Notes under the pieces: generated by a model
What the model was told of the DNA's origin: nothing
Database searches by the model: none
Seen by the model: the letters and a program-made list of their open reading frames with translations, nothing else
Made by a program: the position numbers and the translations under genes
In this document: piece by piece, positions 12,027 to 24,386 of the stretch
How the letters are laid out: the number at the start of each line of letters is the position of its first letter
Position numbering within the stretch: the first letter of the stretch is position 1
DNA from: Colletotrichum lupini
Taxonomy: Eukaryota > Ascomycota > Sordariomycetes > Glomerellales > Glomerellaceae
Length of the DNA stretch: 64,000 bases
NCBI RefSeq assembly: GCF_023278565.1
Contig: NC_064680.1
Coordinates: 4,898,001 to 4,962,000 of the forward strand
Reading direction: 5' to 3'

Positions 12027-12634
12027 CTGGTGTTAGCGTATTTGACGAAGGAGTTTGGTCTAAACTGTCGAAGACATCCTTGTCTGCAGCTATCGTTTTC
12101 TTCGCCGACGCGTCTTGTATCATTGGATTTTCTGGGGCTTAGTATGAAATCCAAGTGACATTAGAATCAAATGACCGAATATTCTACCTATTTACTCGAT
12201 CGAAAATGAGCTATGGCTATGGGTCAACAGTATTAACAAGTGCAATCAGACGTTCTGAGGCACGGGAAATTAGATCAATGATGCCTTTGTTCTCTGTATT
12301 TGCATTTTTCAAATTACCTAGTCACGCACAGAAGTAGAATAAGAGATTAGCCTCCTACTGATAACGGGGAATAAGCTGCGTCAGCCCTTGAACAAGGAGT
12401 ATACTTCTAGCTATTCTAGTTTCAATATTTGCACTGCCTATCGCGAAAAAGCCATCGATATACTCCAAAAAATCATTATTCCCGTGTATGTTGTGCGTAT
12501 TACTAGGCCGTAAACCCCATTTAGAATGTAAGTTCCAAACATCATATACACCTCCTCCAAAATACCTCAAGCTATGCAATCCTCTGCCTCGTCCCACACC
12601 TTACTTGACTTGTCCAGACAGTCAAATAGCTTCC
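12027..12634. other. Convergent intergenic spacer
   Basis: Spacer between the secreted metalloprotease-like gene (+) and the Zn2Cys6 regulator (-). It serves as the 3' region of both. I see nothing else in it. Confidence 0.6.
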
Positions 12635-14515
12635 TTACATGATGAGCAAACGAGCTTCAGGGAGCTGAGAAGCCCAGCGAAGTCCAAAGAGCTGACGATC
12701 CCAGATTCTTTCTAGATGATTAAGAGCCTTTAAGATGTTCTCAAAACGACTCTTCTGGTGACATTCACGTAGAGTGATTCTGAAAAAGTCCTTATGCTCA
12801 TCCGTCATGCATCCTGAAGCTGCCACAAAGAATGCCCAAACCAACACTTCTCTTCCTGGTGAGTCAGCGGGGAATGATTGGAAAGTTTCGATAAACAATT
12901 GCACTCTCTCGACAGATTTCTTCATGTGATTATCAAGACTGATTACGGCAGACTGTGATATCATCACATTAGTACCTGCTCTGTGGAGATAGATATTGTG
13001 CGACTGCTGAACTAGATTCATAATGCGCGATACTGTCTCCGAATGCTCTGGTCGCTGCTGCGAGCAGTATTTCATGCATTCGAATGCTCTAGTGACTTGC
13101 TTTCGTGAAGATAGAGTCAGAATGCCACTATCCTCGCTCAGAAGAGGAGCTGAATATACGCGTAATCTGCCAGGCCACAAATTAGTTCACCGTTCAAAAG
13201 GGAAACTTCCGGCTGTGCCACCGAGCACCTGGTCTCCCTACCTTACCACAAGATAATCGAATCTAAGTCACTTACTTGTAAACCTGGCGCATTATAAAGG
13301 CTGAAAGCTCATCGTGTCCCAGACAGTCTTCTCCACCAATAGTTGCCAGTGCAGATTCTAGGAGACGAAACAACATCGGGAAGTCATCCGATCCTGTCAC
13401 CATGGCGGAAACAAGTAGGACAAGTATGACGACTAATGTGCGAATCTTACTTGAACGATCATGGGCTTCGAGGTCACGTCGTCTTCCTAGATCATGAATT
13501 GTTGTTGCGTATAGCTGCATCGGAACCACCGACGTGTTGTGTAGCCTTGACCTTGTGACCTGGTGCGTGTTGCCCTCAGACTCGGCCGTACGTCTTTGAT
13601 TACTTAAATGAAACGAAGAAACGGCGAGCACGGATTTCAATACTAAGGGATCCATATGAGCGATAGGTAGAACAAGGTGGCGCCAGCCGTTATGGTGACC
13701 ATCCGCGGCCACCATTTCTACCGCAATGTGGGCTGAGACTGAAGATGTCATTGTTAGCAGCGCGTTATAGTTACAGAAAGAATATCATGTCATTACAATA
13801 CGACAGCAAATGAGTCTCCCAAGGGGTCAAGTTGCTTGAGGTTGGTTGATGAGTGAAACAGCGGGTGGCACCGGCTTCCATCTCGGACCATAGAGTAGCA
13901 GGCCTGTCTAAACTCTCGAGAATAATATTACGAACGGTGCTTTCATGCCGTTCGGAGGGCACAATAGTAGCACCGTCGGACTCTACGTGAGCTGGCCCAG
14001 CTGAATTCTCGCACATCATTAGCTGGTGGGAATAATCCAGAGTAGACGGTAACTGGTCCCAGACCTTGTGCCATGCCGACCGGACCTGAAGTCGGGGAGA
14101 AGTGCCTTTTTCTTGTTGTGCGCCATATTTGTACACTATGGTAGCCCCGTTCGTGGTCTCGTGGTCTTTTGAGTGGTTACTTCCCAACATTCTCAGCCAA
14201 CGACATTGCGTGTTTGCACTCACTGTTCGTAGGCTTGCTGAACGGTTTTGCCTCTCCAAAAGCCTCGCGATGCCGCCCCATCGCTGAATCGATGTCGAAC
14301 CCCTAGACCGCTGCACTTTAACCCTTTCCCGGAGCACTTCTCACATTCAGGCTCCGCGCGATCGCAGCTGATCCGACGCTTCGAGCATTCGTAGCAACCT
14401 GCCGCCGATATCGATCAGTTTCAAGGAGCTAGATGGGTATTATAAGACGGCGAATCTGGAAGAAGTACCGACCTCTTATCTTAGGTCGATAGGGCCGGGG
14501 CTTGCGGGATACCAT
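12635..14515 (-). CDS. Zn2Cys6 transcription factor with fungal-specific regulatory domain
   Basis: Five exons join in phase: 14473-14515, 14224-14398, 13797-14179, 13276-13738, 12635-13166 (introns 74, 44, 58 and 109 nt), giving 531 residues. The N-terminus is basic (RKPRPYRPKIRG) and leads straight into the zinc cluster CYECSKRRISC, then CEKCSGKGLKC, with canonical spacing C-x2-C-x6-C-x6-C-x2-C-x6-C, followed by GVRHRFSDGAASRG. The middle and C-terminal parts (NGWRHLVLPIAHMD, LVLKSVLAVSSFHLS, WAFFVAASGCMT) fit the fungal-specific transcription factor domain of the PF11951 type. It is a nuclear DNA-binding regulator, target unknown. The first intron begins GTCGGT, a weak donor, and the 44-nt second intron is short, but every phase closes and no stop interrupts. 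Confidence 0.85.
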
Positions 14516-17500
14516 TCTGAGTTAGGTTGCTCAACTGAAGCATTATTGAGGCTGAGTCATGCAAAGGCGAGATACAATAGATCATACGTGGGATCTTAGA
14601 CATGAATAGTCTCCTTAATTGTTGCTCAGGTGGCGACTTCTTCTCTCAAAATCAGTTGTTTGAGGAGAAACTGCGTTGGGCGGCTTCATGCTCGATGTTT
14701 CTTGGGACTCAACGCCACTCGCCTCCTTCAATGAGACCCGAGATCCCAGGCTAGCCAGGCTAGTCCTTAAAAAGGAGGTTAAGTGAGACCAACGTTAGGA
14801 AACAAAGGGAACCCACCCGCCCGCATGTGAATCGATTCCGTAATAATTACCCCGCACCTTCTCATTACCGAACTTCAGGAGATTAGTCGAAGGACGCCGG
14901 AAACATGTCAATTTAGGTCCACGAGACGACCTAAAGATCTGTATGAGATCCTTCACTACGACTGTGGATGGCTAAGTGGTATTCTGCATGTCGCCTCATG
15001 CCGCTAGCTGTAGCTCCTGAGCGATGGCCACAATGTAGTCAGAATATAAATCAATGGTATCAGATCAAGTGCTTGTTCCAATCGTCAAATTATGGTAGCC
15101 TACTTAGTTGACCGGTGTGCTGGGTGCCCCGATTCCCCCTCTTATCGAGACTATGCCTCTGCACAAGGTAATAGACGGAACCAGAACCCTGTAAATGTAA
15201 GTGCTAGAAAATTGCATGAGATGAGTTGAGATGAGCGGTTCCATGTTCTAGGTACACTGGGACCTATGTCACCCACTATCAGTGGCTACATTGATAAGAA
15301 CCGTACGGGGTGGTATCACATCAAGCCGATTCCCTATGTAGGTAGACTGTCAATAGGTGTGTGACACAGGGAAGAAGCTCACAGAGGCCAACTGCTGTTA
15401 GGGTCTAGAAGATGAATTACTGAAATCTGCCCTTCCCTCGAGGTGTACTACCAGCGCTCTATATATGCCTGAGCTGCTCCTTTGTTGCTTGGTCCCCCTC
15501 CTCATGCCCCTTAAGCTATCCCTTAACCGGCGAGGCCTGACAGTAGCCAAGCGTTTATGATCCTAGCTCATAATGTCAAATATCACGTTCGGGGATGAAA
15601 CTGAAAAAGACTTATGAGATCTATTGGAAATTGTATCATCGCTTGTAAATTGAATGCGATGCTCATATTGAATGTTTCGTGCGCTTTTCGAACGCACAAT
15701 TTGATTGGTCGTATTCATTGCGAGTGGAAAGTGAAATGATCAATGATTCAGCTGTCGTGCTTCCCTATGCATGGCGCTGTTGGATAATACTGACTGCATG
15801 TCCCCTTTGACGAAGTATTTCTTAAAAGTCTCAGCTGATTTCTAGAAGTTTCCCAATATAACAGCCGCATCAAGTTTAAGGTCTATCGTAGCATACATCA
15901 TTTGTGGCTGAAGCAATGTCGGTATTGCTTGACGTACCTTAAATCCGAATGGCTGATCGGTGCGCTACGGCATATCCAACAGTGTGAACACAACAGCTTA
16001 TCGTGCTCCTACAGCACGCGAGACTAAGTGAATACGCCATTTTTATTGACCACAAAATAACGGAATCTCTCGTAAGTTTACATGGGTTCAATTGGTAATA
16101 GAACCAAGGGAACGACAAAGTCTAAGAAAAAAAGAAGGAAAGAGACGAAGTGAAGTGAATAAGTGCTTCTCAACGGCCACCCTTATCTAGGTATTACTTT
16201 CTACTAAGATCCACTCGTGATCGAGAGCAAGAGAGAGGAGTATTTGGATTATTCGCCCAAGAAAGTTGACAAAATGCAAAACAAAGTGCACGCGGCACAG
16301 ACAGACAACTGCATAATCTCTAGTTTAGTAATATTCCTCTAGGGCGACCACCTGATGGCCGCATCAAAAGCGAAGCTTATTAATGCGCACACTGTGGTGT
16401 GAGCTGCTAATCTATGCTGCTAATTTAACTCGCTAATCTAGTCTGCCATAGTGATGAGTTTGTCACCTAAGCACAATCGCATTACTACATATTTATGCTC
16501 TCTTGTGTGAGGTTCTACTGTTGCCCGAACTCCCTTGCGTCAAACTCGCGCCAAGGTGGACAGGAGATCATCGTTCACCAAGGTGAGGCATCATTGTCGA
16601 TGCCATTGGCCCCTGCCCTGTGCAAGAAGTCTCGGGGGCGAAAGCAGCTCCGCTTGAGAAACTCGAGAACATACTGTCGATCTCATACATAGGTGCTGTG
16701 ACTAAAGAGGCGTTCAAAATCGTAGGCTGCCTTCTCCCGTCAGTAGCCAGCAGGAACGACGGCCCGCCAACCCGGCTGCGACGTTCGAGGAACTGTTTTC
16801 TCACAGGGATGTACAAAGAAAGAAGGCAGGATATGAGTGGCCTTGAATGCCTCGTGATCGACTCAAGGCTGGCTGGATTCGCGAGTGAGAGGTCTTCCGA
16901 GTGTTGGTGATGTCATATGGACAGTCAAAACCCCAAACAGCCGAGCCTACGTGCTCTCAGTAGCCCTCCGTGATCTACGCGGGCATCGTATGAGAATTGA
17001 CAGTGAATTACGGTGACCGGTCGAGGTCGGTATCGCACTCGTCGCCTCCGAACCTTGGCGCAAATCAACGCACACCGGCTTGGGTTGAAGAAATGCCAAG
17101 CCAAGTCTGCATCATGTCTTCTGCTAACCTCTAGATGCGGAGCATTCGGGTAGATCTCTCAAGCCATGGGGACCAGACCCTATAGCTAGCTAGCTACGGG
17201 CAGACATTGGCTTTGGGTCTCGGTGACACCTCTAAAACATTGCCGTACATTGCCGTACATTGCGAATGTTCGGCGAATGAATACAGAACTGGCTTCGATG
17301 CACCCATGGCAGTCTCGAGAGGTCCCTTGATCCTGCAATTGGCCACCGCCTGATTGTTCCTGGCAGTGCACCCTCAGAGAGCCAGCGTCGTGGGACGCAT
17401 TGTAAGCCAAGTGGATGATGGAGGATAACGAATAATAGAGTCGACAGAGTGGCAAGATCTGTCTCTCACGCTGCCTTGACCGAGTCCTTATAGGTAGGTT

Positions 17501-17823
17501 GCCGGAGGTTGCTGGACAAGAACTTGCAGAGACTGGATAATTGTACTAGTCTGCTACCTTGATCTTGGATCCAGCTAAGACCAGTCTTCAGGTGTTGAGA
17601 GCCTTCTTTCTGAAACGCTCGGCTTGTGATAGATCATGCCGGAATGAACCCCATCTAGATTCGATAGGTGGGCGTTCTAGCTGACTGGCCGACAACCGCT
17701 AGATACGCCACTCAAATTGGTGCGTTGACCGACTGGCCCAGAGCAGATAGAGGCCAAGAGGAGAGGCGAGATAGGCCATTCAGTGTAGATGACGTCACGA
17801 GAATGATGAGTTGTCTTGCTGTC
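14516..17823. other. Long intergenic region, no supported gene
   Basis: About 3.3 kb with stop codons in all frames and only short, unrecognisable frames. Minor features: a 10-bp repeat (ACATTGCCGT, two and a half copies near 17235-17260) and a GCTA repeat near 17182-17195. It probably includes upstream regulatory sequence of the minus-strand regulator ending at 14515. Confidence 0.6.
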
Positions 17824-19274
17824 TCACCCGGCGGCAGACTCGCTGCCGTGCCCATCCCTATTTGACTGCAGAGAAGGGACGTTAGATTTCGGTCGGCGGC
17901 CTCTCTTAACCTTGTGACGTTGCGCATTGCCCAAGACATCATTTGGTGAAGCTTCCCGAGTACTAAGAATCGTATTAGCTACATATAGGCGCCCGGACAG
18001 AAATCATGGTTATCATGAACGACTTACTCCTTGTCCTTCAATCTTCGGCGTTTGATCATCTGTAGAGCCTCCTTACGCATGTTACACGAAAAATGCTCAT
18101 TGAAATCGAGGGTGATGAGTTCCCACATGCAGTGGCGTTTGGTGTGTCGGTAATGATCAAGGAGGAAGAAGAGATACTCTTCCTGATCCTGGCGTCTGGC
18201 GTTGGCACTAACGCTGGGCACGGAACGGTCCGACGCCTGTTGGGTGCTGGCATGACTCGGAGAAATATAGCCCAAGCAATGGATGCCCATGCGTGAGCAG
18301 TTTTGGCCTGTTGAGCTTGTCAGACGGAGACTCGGACCACGAAAGCCATTGATCGACGAATAGACGCGACTAATTCAGCGAGGTACAAACTTACATGAGG
18401 GACGCCCCTCATCACAAGGCATCTTACGAATTTGACAGGTCTTGCAGCCAGGCTCCGCGTGCTGGGGTTGAGAGGTCTGCAATTGAGGCCTCGTAGTCAT
18501 GACGACGTGAGAGGGATTCGGACGAGCGACAAATGTCAGGGGCTCCAAGGAATCCGACGTTGGAGAGGCGGGCATGGAACTCGAGGCGGGAGGGTTAAGT
18601 ACATCAGCAAGATGGGGGGGCGTAGGGGGGTGACTCGAGCGCGACGAAGACATGTTCACATCGTCATCCGGGTCGCACAGCACATTCTGAAGGTCCATGA
18701 CGGAACAGCGGCTGGGCTTGGGATCGGAACGCGGGGTAAGAGTGGCATAGCCATGGCTGGCATTGCTAACGAAGCTTGAATTACTGTGATTTCTGTCGTG
18801 GTTGCTGCCGCCGAGGACGCCGAAGGTGGCGGGATGCGAGGGTGTTGGCGAGGGCGATGGAGGAAATCTGAGCGCGTCATGACGGGAGGCTGCAGCGGCT
18901 GCAGCGGGAGGACCCGGCGTGGAAGCCGAAGGCACACCCGACAGCGGAGCCGGAGCTGGACCGGCAGCCAGGCGGCGGTAGTAGGTTGGCGGCGGCGGAT
19001 GGTTGACAGAGAAGGAATAAGGTTCGAGGCGGCCGGTAGCGTGGGCGGTGTCATGGCGCGACGGGCGAGCCAGCGGCAACGACATGGACGGGACTGAGGG
19101 CGGAGGAAGTGGAGGCGGAGGAGCAGGAGGAGGCTGAAGAATCTCTGAGGGTGAAGAAACAACAGCAGCACCAGCAGCACCAGCCGCGGCAACGACCGGC
19201 CGGTTGTCGGCTGCGACGGTGACGGCAACGGCGACGGCTTTGGCGTTGGCGTTGGCGTTGGCGGGCATCCGCAT
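17824..19274 (-). CDS. Zn2Cys6 regulator with long Pro/Ala-rich N-terminus and C-terminal AT-hook-like motif
   Basis: Exons 18395-19274, 18028-18307 and 17824-17962 join in phase (introns 87 and 65 nt, both GTAAGT to AG, the second with a CTAAT branch site), giving 432 residues. Residues 1-275 are low complexity: alternating Ala/Asn and Ala/Val, then proline and serine runs. The zinc cluster follows at about 277-308: CKTCQIRKMPC, then SCQNCSRMGIHC, with canonical C-x2-C pairs; the first intron falls inside the fourth cysteine codon. The last exon adds KRGRRPKSN, an AT-hook-like basic motif. If the second intron is not used, the frame stops at 18024 (387 residues). A zinc cluster this far from the N-terminus is uncommon for the family. 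I see no clear middle-homology regulatory domain. Upstream DNA is unusually rich in short tandem repeats. Confidence 0.72.
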
Positions 19275-19439
19275 CGTGTCTCACTTCCAGTTCCAACAGT
19301 CCACGTCCGCGTCCACACACTGCACACTTCCGCCGGGTGCGCGAGCGGGCGAGTAAGGGGAAAACCCAAGGAGGCGGAGACGAGACGGGATGGCGTTTGA
19401 CACGTGGAGGAGGCTCCAACTTTCAGCCTCTTTCAAGCA

Positions 19440-19500
19440 AGGCGAAGCAAAGGCAGAGCAGAGCAGAGCAAAGCAGAGCAGAGCAGAGCAAAGCAACCAT
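19440..19500 (+). repeat. GCAGA/GCAAA pentamer tandem repeat
   Basis: About ten imperfect copies of GCAGA, with GCAAA variants, lie ~170 bp upstream of the regulator start at 19274. The opposite strand reads TCTGC/TTTGC, a pyrimidine-rich stretch that could lie in the 5' leader or promoter of that gene. Confidence 0.8.
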
Positions 19501-19589
19501 AATTACCTTGCTGTATTCGTACCCGTACGTACTCCGTACAGTAATTAAGCTAAGGCATCCGTAAGCTAAGCGCCCACTCACTCCTTTCG

Positions 19590-19790
19590 CATGAGCCTGG
19601 CTGCGCTCGCTTGGCTTCGCCTCGCCTCACCTCGCCTCCTCTGCAAGTCCAGTCTCCTCTCCTCTTCTCTCTTGTTCCTTCTCTCTCTCCTCTCCATGTG
19701 TCTTTCCTCAGCGGTAACCAGTTGCCAGGACTGGACTGGACTGAACTGGATTGGACTGGGCTGGACTGGACTGGAGCAATAGACGGAGAC
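19590..19790 (+). repeat. CT-rich tract and CTGGA pentamer minisatellite
   Basis: 19608-19700 is a run of CGCCTC/CTCTCC-type pyrimidine repeats. 19727-19778 is a tandem array of CTGGA/CTGAA/TTGGA pentamers, about ten units. Neither codes for a recognisable protein. Confidence 0.8.
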
Positions 19791-19799
19791 ATGGGCTTG

Positions 19800-22256
19800 T
19801 CGAATGTGGGCTCGAGGATAGGCTAGGGCCGGAGACTGTGACGAGGGGCGGAGCACCATCAATCACCAACACCACCACTACCACCACCGCCAGTTGGCAG
19901 TTACCTTGGGTATTGGCCGGTGCTCTTTTGGATAGATCATAGACGGTGAAAAGTCGGGGCTATGGACATCTTTCTAAAATGTGCTTCAGTTTCCGTAACC
20001 TGTGAGCCCTAACTCCAGTCTGTAGCTGTACGTATCATTCACTACTGGCTCTCCGTATGTACGAAGCAGCTTTGACTCTTGTGCCTTGTTTGGCGGCTAC
20101 CATAGTAGTAATAGCGTGGGCAGGAAGAAATGACATGGATGATGCAGCGTGGCATGACGGCTCACGGCGGTCTGGACGCGTCCTTCTCCACCTCTCACCT
20201 CCCCTACACGAGGTACGTACAGCAAGAAGATCCACTCTCGGTCCTAATGGCAGGGATTTCCCCCAATCAAAGTCCGGGCGGTTACGAGCCACTCAGTCTG
20301 CTGACGAAAACGACTTCTCATTGGCTTCCCTAATTCGGTCCATTTCGGCCAGGTCCGCTCAACGGCTAATTTGCGGCTTCCCGCCGTTGTCACCCTGATG
20401 AGAAGCCTGGAGTCACCTTTCCTACCTTACCGTGAGTGTGTACGGAGTAGGCATGTGCTCCGTGCCTTTCTCAGGCAGGTACGTTCCTTACCTTTCTGCT
20501 TCGTGGCGGTGGGTACGTAGCTTGGGCGCCTTAGGTGCAATGGACTTAACAGTTCCTCTCTTCTTGTTCCTGTCAGTCTCACTCTCAAGTCTCACCCTCA
20601 AATTTCACTCCCAAATCTCACTCTCAGATCTCACTCTCCACTTCAGTCCCGCCTATGCAGTCCTGGCAATACCTATCTCACCTTGTGCTTGTGGCTCTTT
20701 CCCTTCCCTGTACCATTCGCCACCCCCTTCCCCCTCCTCTCTGTCTCCTCGTTTCCCTCAAGACTCGGAACTTTTCACTCACGTGATTATGTACAGTCCT
20801 GGGAATGGATACTCCGTACCAGCCCCCTCCTTCAGCCCACACCTTCAGCCCACAAAGGCCATATCGCGGTTGTTTGGTGAAGTAACTTGGCGCAAAGACA
20901 CATGAACATCTTCTTAAAAGAAAGCCAAGCCTTCTCTTCCGAAGAACGATTCCTGTCCATGGGGTTTTCAGTTTGCTCTCTACGAATAGTGGATGGAACT
21001 TCATCCATTTCGCATGGGCGTTATCTCCATGACCCCGTCTCTGAACCAGAATAAAGGGACTGCTCTGCATGCCCCTTGCATCCAACCATGTACATATTCT
21101 CACTTGATTGAGACCAACAGGCATGGTCGCTTTTAAGGTTAAATCCTGCCTGCCCCCCCCCCCCCCCTTTGACACAATCACAGGGGAGCCCCGCGCGTTT
21201 GCATCATGGCTACCTGATGGATGAACTTTTTGACACTTTGCCTCCTGATTCTCATGCGGGTCTACTACGCCGTAATCCGCTGGTTAAGGCACATACCAAT
21301 CGCTAGCAATGGCATCCAGAACCCGCGCTTGAAAGCATACATAGGTAGTATCTACCTGGGTGAAGTGAGACAGCGGAATGTAAGAGATTTTTGTTCCTTA
21401 GAGCCGAATGCAAGTGACGGCCGTGAGGCTGACAGTTGTGCAGCTGCCGCCCTCACTTGGGTTGTGATTGCTTTTCACCAACACGCACGTTGGCAATGAC
21501 ATGCATTCAGATACGATTACAAACCACTTTCTACTACGTTACATCGAGATATGCGCCCGGGTTTGCTTCCCGTGCCACAGCTAGGATAGTATGACAAACG
21601 TAATGTTATTCGAGACTGCCATCAAATAGTATTACTCCTCCGATGTCCTTACCCATGAACGAAACTTTGACCCAGAACTCATGTCTACAGGACACGAGTC
21701 GTCAACAATATTGCTTTTCTAGGATTCTCATGGCGAGATCAGCCTCATATTCATGGCTTAAACAAATTGAAAAAGATTGCACGCCCTAGCCTTTCTGCTA
21801 CTCGATGTCGAATAACTTTCGAGGCAACCACTTGAAAGAGTCTCATCAGCCACGCATGATTCAGAGCTTCGCAAAGCAGCGTTTAGGAATCAGGTTTCCC
21901 ACGTCTAAGTAGAGGAATACTTAAGTGAGTCAGTGTCCTTCTTCATAGAGTAGTCGAGAATTCATGCTGAGATCCCAATAACTACAGTCTACCTATAAGT
22001 ACAAACAGTAGACGGGACTAGGTTCAACACAGCTCAAGCAAAGTGCCGCAGAGATGAGCAACGTCATGTGATTGAGCCAACTATAGCTCTGAAAAGGGAG
22101 AGAGTATTGCATTCTATACGCCGCCCTTCTGGCATAATATGATTGGAAGCACGGCTTTCTTTTCTTCAGAATCATACACGAGAATGATCTTCACCAAAGC
22201 CGCAGTACCTTCACTAGGCTAGCTATGATGTCACGTACAGTATGCCACCGCTGTTG
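19800..22256. other. Intergenic, repetitive, no supported gene
   Basis: Contains a series of CTCAC/TCTCAAA-type units at about 20575-20645, several copies of the TACTCCGTA/TACGGAGTA motif (near 20445 and 20810) and a C run. Frames are short and low-complexity, and I find no coherent splice sites. Confidence 0.6.
21153..21167 (+). repeat. Poly-C homopolymer (15 bp)
   Basis: An uninterrupted run of 15 cytosines in intergenic DNA. Its length is likely to vary and may be a sequencing uncertainty. Confidence 0.9.
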
Positions 22257-24386
22257 TCAAATGCTCGGTACCTTTTCTGGGGCAATTCTCTTCTGAATTT
22301 CCTTGCTATCACTCATTGGAACCCCAGACACAACTTCCGACACAGGAGTCCCAGCCTCTGCGTCTTGAGATACTGGCTGGGCGAACTTTTCGAGAGTGTG
22401 TTTGTCAAGCTAGACATATGTTAGCATGTATCGAGATTTCTGGCCTTTTGTAGTCTAACTCACTTTCCAAACTGCCCACATGTAGCCAAGCATGACGAAG
22501 CAGCAAACTATCATGACTATGCACCCTTTCCGCCAGTATGGTGCTTCATCGGCAGAATAAAACACGATGCCCCAGAACGTATAGAGAGTCAAGCTCCCAA
22601 CGTTCATGCAATAAACCGTGACGCTGCGCACAGCGTCATCGCCACTCCTCTGAAGGATGATACTTGCCCACCCAAAAATGAGAGGGTTGACCATATAAGC
22701 AGTACCGGAAAGATAAAAAGCAAAGAATGTGCCAGCAAAAGGAATATTGGGTATGATAAGTAAGATGGCACAGACTAGCTGTAGAACGATGGCCAGAGTA
22801 GCCATGGGGATGCGAGTGCCAGTTACATCCATATGCCAAGCAGCAAACATGTTCGAAACAATCCCAACAGCTTGAACCCCGAGAGGATACGTGTTGATCT
22901 GGGTCTGTGAGAAGTGGGACGATTGATACTTGAGCCAAATGAGAAAGTTGTTTTGAACTGCCCAAGCTTCCAAGGTGGCGCATACTGGAGACCAAAATAA
23001 GAGAATCCAGCTTATGCAGTGTCAGCTGAATTCAAATTGCAATGGCGCTTACAAAGCTTACAAAGTGGGTGACATAGCCAATCGTTTCATCAGTGATATG
23101 GGACTGATACTATGCCCTCCTTCTTTAATAGGCGGGAGGCGGCTGACCGCCAGCTTCTTCTCTGAGTCACTCAAGTACAATGCCTGAGTGTTCTCTGGAA
23201 TATCAGGAAAGTAGTAAAAACCGAAGAATGCGACTGGAAGAGTGATAATGCCATCTTGGAGCCACTTAGCGAGCTTCACTTTGACTTTGATGGAAGTATC
23301 TTACCAATGAGGAACACCCACTGCCAGCCTCCGAGGCCACCTAGTCCACCCATGCCTTTGTAGATGGCTGCCATCATAACTCCAGCGAACATGGTCCCGA
23401 CTTGACCAGAAGCAGTGAAAATGGCCGTTCTCTTTGCAATTTCGCTAGGGGTATACCATGATCCAATGGTGTAAATAGTCCCTGCATATGTGCTAGCTTC
23501 AGCTAATCCAAGGAAAAACCGAACGACACACAGTTGTGTTACGGTCTTGACTGTAGCGCTGATCATGGTCAACCTTTTATTGACATCAGCTTCTAATTTT
23601 CGAAGTTCCACGTGTAAAATTTGAGTGAGATGCTTCAGGTTGTCACTTACGCAGCCCAAACTACAACCATCGACGGAAGCCAGATTCTTGGCGGGACCTT
23701 TTGAATAATCAGCCCGTGAGGGATTTGACCAATCGCCATGCTTCCGTAATGTTAGTTACTGCCAGATGCTATCGCCAATGCCATGTTGTCATGAAGTAAC
23801 TTACCCAGCAGTTGTGACCGAAAGAACAGTGTTGTAATCATGTCCTGACATGTGAAGAGCCTCGCGCAGCCCGGCAACCTGTCAAACAATTCAGTACACC
23901 TTGGAGAGATCAGGAAGACGTCTTTGACTTACATAGGCGTTGGCAAAGGCGGCTCGATCCGTAGGCAAGTAAGTACAACGGAAGATTATCTCTAAGAATG
24001 GTTGACTTGACAAGCGAACGTACCTAGAAAGTTGAAAAAATAACTTAGACAACAGTATGTCTGTCAGGAAGATCAGCAGGCAATCGAAGTCAAGCAAGCA
24101 AGCTTCCTAGCAAATACCAAAATAAAAAAGTCTGATAAATCAGTCAGATATCAAATAGCAGCCAGAGAACGCATGGAGCGGAAGATTTCGACTCACCGAT
24201 TTTCTGTACGAGTCGTCTTTCTTCCTTAGTTTTGGCCCCTTCTCCAAGGAAGAAAGCTGCAAGACTCCGGTCAGACTGATTCCAAGGTAAGCTCTGCACC
24301 GCAGCGCAACGCAACTCACTTCTGACTTTCTCTCCGACGGATCTCTTGTTGGTCAACATGATTTCGGAGGTCTTCATTTTCAGCAT
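22257..24386 (-). CDS. MFS transporter, anion:cation symporter (ACS/Dal5-Fen2-like) family, many exons
   Basis: At least eight exons. Clear, phase-consistent joins give the segments VAGLREALHMSGHDYNTVL, the QIPHGLIIQKVPPRIWLPSM stretch, CVVRFFLGLAEASTYAG, GSWYTPSEIAKRTAIFTASG, a TLPVAFFGFYYFPDIPENT segment and LEAWAVQNNFLIWLKYQ. Their order is that of the ACS family of the major facilitator superfamily (12 membrane helices), whose members import vitamins or small anions such as pantothenate, nicotinate, biotin or allantoate. Substrate is not assignable. Two places do not resolve cleanly. Around 23960-24060 (first membrane helix) the frame stays open but carries about 17 extra residues, with no AG acceptor to remove them. 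The last exon (22257-22400) needs an acceptor about 22 nt later than the best CTAG. Start at 24386 is the first ATG of a short hydrophilic N-terminus. Confidence 0.8.

Noticed and set aside
16495..16910. Two overlapping plus-strand frames as a small gene
   Set aside because: No domain, no matching intron, and the opposite strand is equally open.
18375..19274. First reading of the regulator's exon 1 running through to a stop after SCKFVPR
   Set aside because: A GTAAGT donor at 18394 inside the fourth cysteine codon and a CAG acceptor at 18308 restore the canonical zinc cluster in phase, so the run-on is intronic.
18656..19419. Several long overlapping frames on both strands around 18430-19420
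   Set aside because: High-GC, low-complexity DNA keeps several frames open; only the minus-strand frame with the zinc cluster has a recognisable motif.
20432..20905. 157-codon plus-strand frame
   Set aside because: Built from CT-rich tandem units giving Ser/Leu/Pro repeats; no start context or homologous feature.
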